NCBI GenBank assembly: GCA_964543525.1
Contig: CAZIYW010000007.1
Span: 1 to 64,000, forward strand
Length of the DNA stretch: 64,000 bases
Source: CBDVBE01 sp964543525
Lineage (GTDB): Bacteria; Fibrobacterota; Chitinivibrionia; Chitinivibrionales; JANQEN01
Direction: 5' to 3'
Under the pieces are notes generated by a model, which worked only from the letters and a program-made list of their open reading frames with translations, did not search any database and was not told the DNA's origin. Of this stretch, positions 10,096 through 17,917 are shown in pieces (positions within the stretch are counted from its first letter, which is position 1; each line of letters starts with the position of its first letter). The position numbers were made by a program, and so were the translations under genes.

Positions 10096-10740
10096 ATGAG
10101 ATTTAATAAAAAAATAATTAAACGTATTTTTGATATTATTGCCTCTGTTTTGGGAATAATCCTGTTTGCTGCTCCAATGTTGTTAGTTGTTATAGTAATT
10201 AAAATATCATTAAAAGAGTCTGTTTTTTATATTCAAAAACGTATCGGTCGCTTTGGAAAGTCTTTCAAGTGTATAAAATTTCGAACAATGTATCTCGATT
10301 CCGAAAAATATGGCTCTATCACAACTTCTTCAGATTCAAGAATTACACCGACAGGAAAATACCTGCGGAAATACAAACTTGACGAATTACCACAGCTCTG
10401 GAATGTTCTCATTGGGAAAATGTCCTTTGTCGGCCCCCGCCCGGATGTTGAGGGATATGCGGACAAACTGGAAGGGGATGCAAGGCGAATTCTTGAGTTG
10501 CGTCCCGGGATTACGGGACCTGCTTCTATTTATTTTCGCAACGAAGAGGAGCTGCTTGCAAAGGTAGAAAATCCGAAAGAGTATAACGATACGGTTATCT
10601 GGCCGAAAAAAGTTGAAATTAACCTTCGCTATCTTGACAACTGGAGTTTCTGGAAAGATATTGGATATATTTTGATTACAATTGTTCCCCAGCTGGATGC
10701 TGTTTTTAAATTAATGAAAGGTTTTGATGATATAGCTTAA
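10096..10740 (+). CDS. Initiating phosphoglycosyltransferase (PglC/WcaJ family)
   Basis: A 214-aa bacterial sugar transferase moving phospho-sugar from UDP-sugar to undecaprenyl phosphate. One N-terminal hydrophobic (re-entrant) helix, IIASVLGIILFAAPMLLVVI, is followed by IQKRIGRFGKSFKCIKFRTM and the catalytic-dyad region KLDELPQLWNVL, then SFVGPRPD. The short form, lacking the WcaJ N-terminal domain, matches PglC. The first ~230 bp are as AT-rich as the upstream cassette and the rest is GC-richer, a shift inside the gene. Spacing to the upstream gene is 1 bp. Confidence 0.9.
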   Translation: MRFNKKIIKRIFDIIASVLGIILFAAPMLLVVIVIKISLKESVFYIQKRIGRFGKSFKCIKFRTMYLDSEKYGSITTSSDSRITPTGKYLRKYKLDELPQLWNVLIGKMSFVGPRPDVEGYADKLEGDARRILELRPGITGPASIYFRNEEELLAKVENPKEYNDTVIWPKKVEINLRYLDNWSFWKDIGYILITIVPQLDAVFKLMKGFDDIA

Positions 10741-10752
10741 AAAAAATATCGC

Positions 10753-10776
10753 CACAGAGTCTCAGTGATACAGAGT
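10753..10776. repeat. Degenerate CACAGAG-type intergenic repeat, copy 1
   Basis: The short gap before the aminotransferase contains CACAGAG followed by ATACAGAG. Its reverse complement resembles the longer copy near 14081 (CTCTGCG, then CTCTGTG and ACTCTGTGG). The function is unknown; this kind of CTCTGTG-rich text recurs in intergenic DNA of many bacteria. Confidence 0.4.
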
Positions 10777-10787
10777 ATTTATCAATT

Positions 10788-11924
10788 ATGAAAGAAAAAA
10801 AACGAATTTACCTCTCCCCTCCTCATATGTCCGGTCACGAGCTGCAGCTTGTTAAGGAAGCTTTTGCCTCCAACTGGATCGCTCCTGTGGGGCCGGATAT
10901 AGATGCGTTCGAAAAAGAGATATGCGGCTATACCGGCGCAAAACATGCGGTAGCATTAAGCTGCGGCACCGCCGCGATTCACCTGGCGCTTATTGTTTCG
11001 GGTGTAAGCCGGGGAGACGAGGTTCTCTGCTCAACCTTTACCTTCGCGGGCAGCGCTTTTCCCGTTACCTATGTTGGTGCAACCCCTGTTTTTATTGACA
11101 GCGAAGAGAAGTCCTGGAACATGGATCCAGGACTTCTGGAAGAGGCAATCAAAGACAGGAAAAAAAAAGGAAAAAGGCCAAAAGCGTGCATTGTTGTTCA
11201 TCTGTACGGCACTGCCGCCAACCTGGACGCGATAATGGAGATTTGCAGCAAATATGATATCGTATTGATCGAGGATGCGGCAGAGTCAATGGGAGCGAGA
11301 TACAGAGGCAAACATACAGGTACTGTTGCACAATGGGGTGTCTTTTCGTTTAACGGAAATAAGATCATTACCACTTCGGGTGGAGGAATGCTTATCGGGC
11401 TTGACAAAGAGCAGGTAGAGCAGGCCCGTTTTCTTTCAACACAGGCACGGGACCCCCAAGTGCATTATGAGCATTCCCGCATCGGCTACAATTACCGGAT
11501 GAGCAATATTGTCGCAGCAATTGGACGTGGTCAGCTTAAGGTATTGGATGAACGGGTAAAACGGAAAAAAGAAATTTTTGATTTGTATAAAAAAACTTTA
11601 GCCGATATTCAAGGCATATCCTTCATGCCAGAGCCTGAGTTCAGCAGTTCAAACTACTGGCTGACCTGTATAACGGTTGACCCTGATGCTGCGGGGTTTT
11701 CCCGTGAAGACATCCGCCTTGCCCTTGAAAAAGAAAATATAGAGAGCAGGCCCCTGTGGAAACCCATGCATCTTCAGCCGGTTTATAACAAGCACCTTGC
11801 CTATACAAACGGCATTTCTGAAAGACTGTTTGAAACAGGCATGTGCCTCCCCTCTGGTACCGGCCTGTCCGACCAGGATCTAAATGTAATTATAGATTGC
11901 ATTACAAAGGTTAATAGCATATAA
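10788..11924 (+). CDS. DegT/DnrJ/EryC1 sugar aminotransferase (PglE-like)
   Basis: A 378-aa PLP enzyme predicted to aminate a UDP-4-keto-6-deoxy sugar. The internal-aldimine lysine lies in FSFNGNKIITTSGGG near residue 190; EDAAESMGARYRG near 165 holds the PLP-binding Asp; ALSCGTAAIHLAL near 60 grips the phosphate. The start MKEKKRIYLSPPHMSG, with a conserved SPPHM, is typical of the Pgl/Leg pathway subgroup. It is followed by the membrane 4,6-dehydratase that would supply its substrate. Confidence 0.88.
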   Translation: MKEKKRIYLSPPHMSGHELQLVKEAFASNWIAPVGPDIDAFEKEICGYTGAKHAVALSCGTAAIHLALIVSGVSRGDEVLCSTFTFAGSAFPVTYVGATPVFIDSEEKSWNMDPGLLEEAIKDRKKKGKRPKACIVVHLYGTAANLDAIMEICSKYDIVLIEDAAESMGARYRGKHTGTVAQWGVFSFNGNKIITTSGGGMLIGLDKEQVEQARFLSTQARDPQVHYEHSRIGYNYRMSNIVAAIGRGQLKVLDERVKRKKEIFDLYKKTLADIQGISFMPEPEFSSSNYWLTCITVDPDAAGFSREDIRLALEKENIESRPLWKPMHLQPVYNKHLAYTNGISERLFETGMCLPSGTGLSDQDLNVIIDCITKVNSI

Positions 11925-11979
11925 TAAATACATTAAATTACTGTTTTTTCCCAAATAATCATTATTTTAAATATCCTTC

Positions 11980-13869
11980 ATGAAAATTATTAAAGAAATA
12001 CCTAATTCGGTTTTTCGATACCGGCTGATTCTAATCATCTTCTTGCATGTTATCTTCTCTGCCGGCAGTCTGCTGCTTTCTTTTCTTTTCAGATTTGATT
12101 TTACACTCGGCCACACTATTTATCCCAGGCTTTTCTTTCTTTCCTTACCGATAAATGTAACCATTTTCATTATTTTCTCAGGTATTTTTAACCTGTTTCA
12201 GGGGATATGGCGCTACGTTTCTGTAGATGATCTTAAAGATATCGTTAAAGCATCTGCCATCTCTTCGCTTGTTTTCATGTTTATAATTGTCTTTAGTGGG
12301 AAATTTAATGGATATCCACGATCAATCTATGTCTTAAATTTTACTCTTTTTATAATTTTAAACGGAGGTACTAGGTTTACCATCCGGCTCTTCCGTGAAT
12401 CCTTTGCCCCCATGAGTGAGGATGCCCGAAATGTTCTAATTATTGGTGCGGGAACAGCAGGGAATGAAATCGTTAAAACCCTGAAATCAGCTAAGCACAA
12501 GAAATATATTCCTATCGGTTTTATTGACAAGGATCCTTCAACCCATGGTAAAAGGCTCCAGGGAATAAAGGTTCTTGGGGATTTATCCTCTATTCGGACG
12601 CATATCAAGAGACACCGTATCCATGAACTTTTTATTGCTATTCCAGAAGCATCCAATAAGCTGGTACGGGATATCATTGACCGTTCAAAAATACCGGAAT
12701 GGGAGGTGAAGTTCAAGATTGTACCGTCACTCATTGACATTATGAGCGGAAAGTATCAGCTTAATCAGATCAGGGAAGTGTCAATAAACGATCTTCTCAG
12801 CAGGCCGAATATCACCCTTGATGATGCCCATGTGCGAAAACAGATAGCCGGCAAGACAGTGCTGATTACCGGTGCCGGCGGATCAATCGGATCGGAGCTC
12901 TGCTTTCAGGTTTCGGTCTACCAGCCCTCCAGATTAATTCTCATCGATCTCAGTGAGGAGCACGCATATAATATTGACCAGGTATTGAAGAGGAAATATA
13001 AGAATGTCGCGATTCATACTATTGTCGGATCGATACTTGATGTTGCTGTGCTGGATATGCTTATGCGTGAATATAATGTTGACTTCATTTTCCATGCGGC
13101 TGCATATAAGCATGTACATCTCATGGAGTGGAATCCGTTAGCAAGTCTTAAAAACAATGTACTGGGTACTGCGATTTTAGCTGCTGCTGCAGAGCGGCAT
13201 GGTGTAAAACAATTTGTTATGATATCGACTGATAAGGCTGTTAATCCACGCGGAATGATGGGTGTTTCAAAACGGCTCTCTGAGAGAATTGCCCTTGAGC
13301 GGCACCCTTCAGCAACAAAATTTAATGTTGTGCGGTTCGGCAATGTACTGGGATCCAGCGGGAGTGTTATTCCGTTATTTCAGCAGCAGATAAAGGAAGG
13401 CGGACCTATTACAGTAACAAGCGCTGAGACTAAACGGTTTTTTATGTCTATTCCGGAAGCAGTACAACTGGTCCTTCAAGCATCAACTCTGAATGAGTCG
13501 AATGTTATATTCATGCTTGAGATGGGCGAACCTATAAAAATAATTGATTTGGCAAAGAATCTTATTGAGCTTTCCGGCCTAAAGGTGAACGAAGATATTG
13601 AGATAAAAATTACGGGTATGCGGCCCGGGGAAAAGATAAACGAGGAACTGCTTACTGCGGATGAAAACCTGTTAAAAACACCTTTTGATAAAATACGCAT
13701 GCAGAGAAACGAGAACTATGATCCCGCCCTTATTGAGAAATTCATACACGATCTGAAATCGAATGTTGAGCTCGGCAATATAAAAGCTCTCTATCAGGAT
13801 ATCCGGGAACTTATCCCCGAAATGACCGGCCCTTCCTTTGAAGAGCTCCAAAAAAATATGTTCGGATAG
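11980..13869 (+). CDS. Membrane UDP-sugar 4,6-dehydratase (PglF/CapD-like)
   Basis: A 629-aa protein with four N-terminal membrane helices (about residues 10-120), a first Rossmann domain (LIIGAGTAGNEIVKTLK, ~150) and a second, catalytic one (LITGAGGSIGSELCFQ, ~290). The STDKAVNP segment near 418 is the T-D-K active site of PglF-type dehydratases, and MMGVSKRLSE follows. It converts UDP-GlcNAc to the UDP-4-keto-6-deoxy sugar for the adjacent aminotransferase. Length equals other long-form CapD/PglF proteins. Confidence 0.9.
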   Translation: MKIIKEIPNSVFRYRLILIIFLHVIFSAGSLLLSFLFRFDFTLGHTIYPRLFFLSLPINVTIFIIFSGIFNLFQGIWRYVSVDDLKDIVKASAISSLVFMFIIVFSGKFNGYPRSIYVLNFTLFIILNGGTRFTIRLFRESFAPMSEDARNVLIIGAGTAGNEIVKTLKSAKHKKYIPIGFIDKDPSTHGKRLQGIKVLGDLSSIRTHIKRHRIHELFIAIPEASNKLVRDIIDRSKIPEWEVKFKIVPSLIDIMSGKYQLNQIREVSINDLLSRPNITLDDAHVRKQIAGKTVLITGAGGSIGSELCFQVSVYQPSRLILIDLSEEHAYNIDQVLKRKYKNVAIHTIVGSILDVAVLDMLMREYNVDFIFHAAAYKHVHLMEWNPLASLKNNVLGTAILAAAAERHGVKQFVMISTDKAVNPRGMMGVSKRLSERIALERHPSATKFNVVRFGNVLGSSGSVIPLFQQQIKEGGPITVTSAETKRFFMSIPEAVQLVLQASTLNESNVIFMLEMGEPIKIIDLAKNLIELSGLKVNEDIEIKITGMRPGEKINEELLTADENLLKTPFDKIRMQRNENYDPALIEKFIHDLKSNVELGNIKALYQDIRELIPEMTGPSFEELQKNMFG

Positions 13870-14247
13870 ATACAGTCATTTTTATTCGTGCTCGCCAGCC
13901 TTCGCCAAAGCGCCACGGTGCGACGGCAGGCGATCGTGCCGGTAATCGATACGAAACCTTCGGATCTCCAGCTACCCTCTCGTAATATTTCTCCGTATCT
14001 CGCTGGCACGCCGTAGTCCTCAAAGGACGAAAGTGACCGTGGCTGAATCTTTTATTTTAACTATAATTTTATTTTTTTTCTCTGCGATCTCTGTGTACTC
14101 TGTGGTGAACCTCTGTTATTTTCGACTTTTTTGCATTCCTATCCCTCTTTCCTGAGCGGTAAATTCATATAAACATTCCAATTTCACGCGAGAATATTGA
14201 ATGCTTATTCAATTGACACGGGCATCTTCAGAAAGTATATTTATACC
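13870..14247. other. Intergenic region with GC-rich element
   Basis: About 380 bp without a convincing gene. Positions 13889-14045 are GC-rich, contain many CG steps and short self-complementary pieces (for example CGCCAGCC near 13890 with GGCAGGCG near 13925), and differ from the AT-rich tail that follows. The minus-strand open frames here are arginine-rich and look like by-products of composition. A CTCTGTG-type repeat copy lies at 14081-14116. Confidence 0.5.
14081..14116. repeat. Degenerate CTCTGTG-type intergenic repeat, copy 2
   Basis: The stretch CTCTGCG-A-TCTCTGTG-TACTCTGTGG is the longest copy of a motif also seen, degenerate and inverted, at 10753 and as a shorter form near 15791. 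All three lie in gaps between the aminotransferase, dehydratase, ATPase and epimerase genes. Confidence 0.45.
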
Positions 14248-15492
14248 ATGGAATTGAAGAACAGGCAGGTAGACTCGTATATCTTTGATAAAGAGCTCAC
14301 AGAGAAAAAAATGATATTTATCTCCGGCCCCCGTCAGATAGGGAAGACCACGTATGCAAGTCACTTGCTCAATAGTCGTTACGCAGGTGTTTATTGCAAC
14401 TGGGACAATCCTCTTATCCGCAGGAAATACAATGAAGACCCCTTTTTCTTTCTTAAGGAATATGCCGGGGGCACGTATCTTGTTATCTTTGATGAGATAC
14501 ATAAACGCATTAAATGGAAGGATATTCTCAAAGGTATATACGATTCTATTGAGCCGCAAATACAACTTCTGGTGACCGGAAGTGCACGCCTTGAGTGGTT
14601 TAGAAAATCAGGCGATTCTCTGGTAGGGCGATATGCTCATTTCCACATGCTCCCTGTTTCACTTTCCGAAGGTATGGGCATACCGTTGAAACGGCTCTGG
14701 CTTTGTAGTGCTGATGACCTGTCCCGGCCGATGCCGTCTCTTTTTGAAAAAATAGAAGGGAATAAAAAATCCGCAGAGCAGCAGGAGATTCTGGAGCACC
14801 TTTTTTACTTTGGCGGATTTCCCGAACCGTTTACAAGATCTTCCGAAAGATTCCTCAGGAAGTGGAAACAGGATTATATTTCGCTTTTGTTAACTGAAGA
14901 TATGCGGGAGCTGTCAAACATCCGGGCTATTGACAGGATGGAACAACTTATTGATCTTCTTCCGGAGCGGATAGGAAGTCCCCTTTCGATAAACTCGCTC
15001 GCTCAGGATATCGACTCAAATTACCACACGGTAAAAAACAGCATAACACAGCTTGAAAAGTTATGGCTCCTTTTTTCGGTACGGCCGTGGAGTAAGCGAC
15101 TTAACAGGACCATTAAAAAGGAAGTGAAATCATACTTCACCAATTGGATATATGCCGGAAACGAAGGAGCGAAATTTGAAAACCTCATTGCCACGCACCT
15201 TTTCAGGGCAGTTACCCTCTGGACGGACTGCGGCTATGGTACGGCACAACTCTGGTATATCCGTAACTTCGACGGTGGTGAAATAGACTTTCTGATAACC
15301 CTTGACGGTAAACCGCTTCTGCTTATCGAATCGAAGTTGTCGAAGGTCGAGACAAGCAAACCTGCAGTTAACTTTTGCTATAAAATGAACATCCCCCTGT
15401 TACAGGTTGTATACGGACCCGGAATCTTTAAAAAAGTTGATAAAGATATCTATATTATATCCGCTGCGAAATTTTTATCAGTTATACCGTAA
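14248..15492 (+). CDS. AAA-family ATPase with DUF4143 domain
   Basis: A 414-aa protein of the AAA_14/DUF4143 group. The Walker A motif GPRQIGKT is near residue 26, Walker B is LVIFDEIHK near 80, and VTGSARLE near 115 is the sensor region. The C-terminal DUF4143 part ends with GGEIDFLI...LLLIESKLS, a D-x(n)-E-x-K arrangement resembling a PD-(D/E)XK fold. Biological role is not established for the family. The frame is open from 14197, but ATG 14248 starts at the conserved MELKNRQ. It is unrelated in function to its glycan neighbours and may be a later insertion. Confidence 0.82.
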   Translation: MELKNRQVDSYIFDKELTEKKMIFISGPRQIGKTTYASHLLNSRYAGVYCNWDNPLIRRKYNEDPFFFLKEYAGGTYLVIFDEIHKRIKWKDILKGIYDSIEPQIQLLVTGSARLEWFRKSGDSLVGRYAHFHMLPVSLSEGMGIPLKRLWLCSADDLSRPMPSLFEKIEGNKKSAEQQEILEHLFYFGGFPEPFTRSSERFLRKWKQDYISLLLTEDMRELSNIRAIDRMEQLIDLLPERIGSPLSINSLAQDIDSNYHTVKNSITQLEKLWLLFSVRPWSKRLNRTIKKEVKSYFTNWIYAGNEGAKFENLIATHLFRAVTLWTDCGYGTAQLWYIRNFDGGEIDFLITLDGKPLLLIESKLSKVETSKPAVNFCYKMNIPLLQVVYGPGIFKKVDKDIYIISAAKFLSVIP

Positions 15493-15820
15493 TGCAGGGA
15501 GAATGATAGAAAGAAAAAAAATCAACCGGTTATATTAACCTTTTGACGCAAACTGAAAAGACGACTTTCTTGCACGCAAATGCAAATGAGTCTTGACTTT
15601 CTTGCATTTTCACATACCCGGAACTGCCATGTTCCTTAATCTGAAGAGAGAAAGAATTAACGACTCTATCCGGCTCCGTAAAGCAGAGAAATATCTTATG
15701 GAATTGGCAATTTAATCATTTTGGATTGAAAAGAACTATGGTAAAATATTTTTAGTATTTTGTATTTTTTAAACAAAATTTTCAACTTTATGCCCTGGTG
15801 TCTTTGTGGCAAATCAAATA
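15493..15820. other. Intergenic region with 12-bp direct repeat
   Basis: About 330 bp. The 12-mer GACTTTCTTGCA occurs at 15563-15574 and again at 15595-15606 (32-bp period), with GCAAATGCAAATG between. A 28-codon open frame beginning at ATG 15630 (MFLNLKRERIN...) has no recognisable family and may be a gene remnant. Near 15791-15809 is a third CTGGTGTCTTTGTGGC-like repeat copy, which creates a spurious GTG just before the epimerase gene. Confidence 0.45.
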
Positions 15821-16984
15821 ATGAAAAAGAAAATCCTTATAATCTTCGGTACCCGGCCCGAAGCGATTAAGCTGGCACCGCTTATTCTCGCCCTCAAGAA
15901 AGAGAACGCATTTAAAACGATTGTTTGTGTAACCGCACAACACCGGCAGATGCTCGACCAGGTCCTTTCGTTCTTCGGTATAGCGCCGGATATCGACCTA
16001 AATATAATGAGGCAGAACCAGTCGATTGAGGAGCTTACCGCCACCATGTTTGCAAAGTTTACGCCGGTAATCAGAAAGGTCTCTCCCGGTATGGTTATTG
16101 TACAGGGTGATACCACAACGACATTCATCAGCGCGCTCGCAGCATTCTACCAGAACGTTCCGGTGGGGCATGTAGAAGCAGGGCTGCGCACACATGATAT
16201 CTACGCCCCTTTCCCTGAGGAGCTTAACAGGCAGTTCGTATCAAGAATCGCACAATACAACTTTGCACCGACCGGTACCGCGGTTAAGGACCTCCTTGCG
16301 GAAGGTATTAATAAGAAGAGCATTTTCAAAACAGGCAATACCGTTGTCGATGCAATGAAACTGGGCATACGTATTATAAAAACCAACAAATCGTTGCGCC
16401 GTAAACTGGGACAGTGGTTCAATACCGCTATCGACAAAGATAATAGTGTTATTGCAAAAGAATCAAAGTTGATTCTTATTACGGGTCACCGGCGGGAAAG
16501 TTTCGGTAAGGGGTTTCAGAATATCTGCTCTGCAATAAAAAAGCTTTCCTCTCTCTTCCCCTCACACCTGTTTGTCTACCCTGTTCACCTGAATCCGAAC
16601 GTTCAAAAACCTGTTTACAAACTGCTGGGTAACATCAGCAATGTAAAACTGATCAAGCCGGTTGACTACGCTCAGATGCTTTTCCTCATGTCAAAATCCT
16701 ACCTGATACTGACGGACTCAGGCGGAATACAGGAGGAAGCGCCGTCGCTGAAAATTCCTGTTCTTGTCATGCGCGATAAAACCGAGAGGCCGGAAGGGAT
16801 TCAGATTGGATGCTGCAAACTGGTGGGGAATGATAAGGATAGCATAGTTAAAACAGCAAAACGAGTACTCACCTCTCCGAAGCTATACCGCTCAATGCAG
16901 CAGGGAAAAAACCCTTATGGTGATGGTAAGGCGAGTGAAAGAATTGTGAATATATTAAAAAAGGAGTTATCGTTTTTCAGTTAA
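15821..16984 (+). CDS. wecB: UDP-N-acetylglucosamine 2-epimerase (non-hydrolysing)
   Basis: A 387-aa enzyme interconverting UDP-GlcNAc and UDP-ManNAc. IIFGTRPEAIKLAPLI at the N-terminus, GHVEAGLRTHD near 112, ITGHRRES near 212 and LTDSGGIQEEAP near 295 are the family signatures, including the catalytic His/Glu/Asp positions. The upstream in-frame GTG at 15806 lies in repeat sequence, so ATG 15821 is preferred. It would provide ManNAc-type sugars for the glycans made by this locus. Confidence 0.93.
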   Translation: MKKKILIIFGTRPEAIKLAPLILALKKENAFKTIVCVTAQHRQMLDQVLSFFGIAPDIDLNIMRQNQSIEELTATMFAKFTPVIRKVSPGMVIVQGDTTTTFISALAAFYQNVPVGHVEAGLRTHDIYAPFPEELNRQFVSRIAQYNFAPTGTAVKDLLAEGINKKSIFKTGNTVVDAMKLGIRIIKTNKSLRRKLGQWFNTAIDKDNSVIAKESKLILITGHRRESFGKGFQNICSAIKKLSSLFPSHLFVYPVHLNPNVQKPVYKLLGNISNVKLIKPVDYAQMLFLMSKSYLILTDSGGIQEEAPSLKIPVLVMRDKTERPEGIQIGCCKLVGNDKDSIVKTAKRVLTSPKLYRSMQQGKNPYGDGKASERIVNILKKELSFFS

Positions 16985-17022
16985 CCGTTATCAGTTTAAA
17001 TCGTAAATCTAAAATTATAAAG

Positions 17023-17766
17023 CTATTCTTCATACCCAGACTCTTCTATATTAACTAACCTCGGAAATACCTCCCACCTTGCTCGCTCCAGATCCTCCGG
17101 AAAATCAATCTCCGTGGCCGGCAGATCGGATATATCAACGGCTTTTAAATCAGCTTCCTTTGCAAGAAAATCAACGGCATATTCAAAAAAGCTATTCCAG
17201 GTAGATTTATCTTTAATACACTCGTCAAGTATCTCTGCAAATCTCCTGTTATCCTTCTTGTCAAACTTCGCAATACCGATAAATTCTCCGTAACATTTCT
17301 CCTTCGGGATCGTTTTCCCGATCCCCACTATACGGTTGTTCCCAACAACAACCTTTACCTCTTCTTCCCCGCAAGGGCCGGGTATACATGCAAGGTTGCT
17401 TGTCTCTTCTCCCTCGCACAGCCTCTTTACTATCCTGTAATCAAAAAGGACATCCGCATTGAAATAGATAAAGCTGTCATCAAAGAATTCTCTCGCGAGC
17501 CACAGCGAGTATATGGTATTCGTCTCGCCGAATAGCGGGTTCTCTGTATAGGTTATACTACATGGTTCATTTTTCAGATGGTCAATTATCTGCTGCTTCT
17601 CAAAACCAACAACAACAACGACTTGGTCTATTCCTACCTGTTTCAGCGCTGTAATCTGGCGCTGGATAAGCGACTTCTCACCGAAGGTCAGAAGGCACTT
17701 CGGCTTTTCAGGCAGAACCGGCTCGAGCCGGCGGCCTCTCCCTGCTGCCAGGATTATTCCGCGCAT
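17023..17766 (-). CDS. LicC-like nucleotidyltransferase
   Basis: A 247-aa sugar-phosphate/cytidylyltransferase-type enzyme. MRGIILAAGRGRRLEP holds the intact G-x-G-x-R nucleotide loop and PEKPKCLL the catalytic Lys; GETNTIYSLWLA near 88 and YFNADVLF near 105 (metal-binding Asp) match LicC-like enzymes. Start 17766 is supported by an AAAGGGG box 5 nt upstream. Divergent from the PEP mutase gene, 151 bp away, so it may activate a phosphonate, choline-phosphate or polyol-phosphate for this cluster; which one is not determined. Confidence 0.82.
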   Translation of the reverse strand: MRGIILAAGRGRRLEPVLPEKPKCLLTFGEKSLIQRQITALKQVGIDQVVVVVGFEKQQIIDHLKNEPCSITYTENPLFGETNTIYSLWLAREFFDDSFIYFNADVLFDYRIVKRLCEGEETSNLACIPGPCGEEEVKVVVGNNRIVGIGKTIPKEKCYGEFIGIAKFDKKDNRRFAEILDECIKDKSTWNSFFEYAVDFLAKEADLKAVDISDLPATEIDFPEDLERARWEVFPRLVNIEESGYEE

Positions 17767-17917
17767 TACACCCCTTTCATAAACCATTTTTCCAGCGTTG
17801 ACCGGAAAGCCCGCACCTGCAGGCCGTTATCACGGTATTAAAATACTCTTTTTTCCGTTAGCAATGTATTTTATAAACGTTTGGTATACGCAATGCATAT
17901 TCCATGGAAATTCCGCC

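Noticed and set aside
12327..12740. 137-codon minus-strand frame inside the dehydratase gene
   Set aside because: Lies wholly within a clear PglF-like gene, with no family pattern or ribosome binding site.
13794..14023. Arginine-rich minus-strand frames after the dehydratase
   Set aside because: Composition artefact of the GC-rich intergenic block; two overlapping frames with no conserved pattern.
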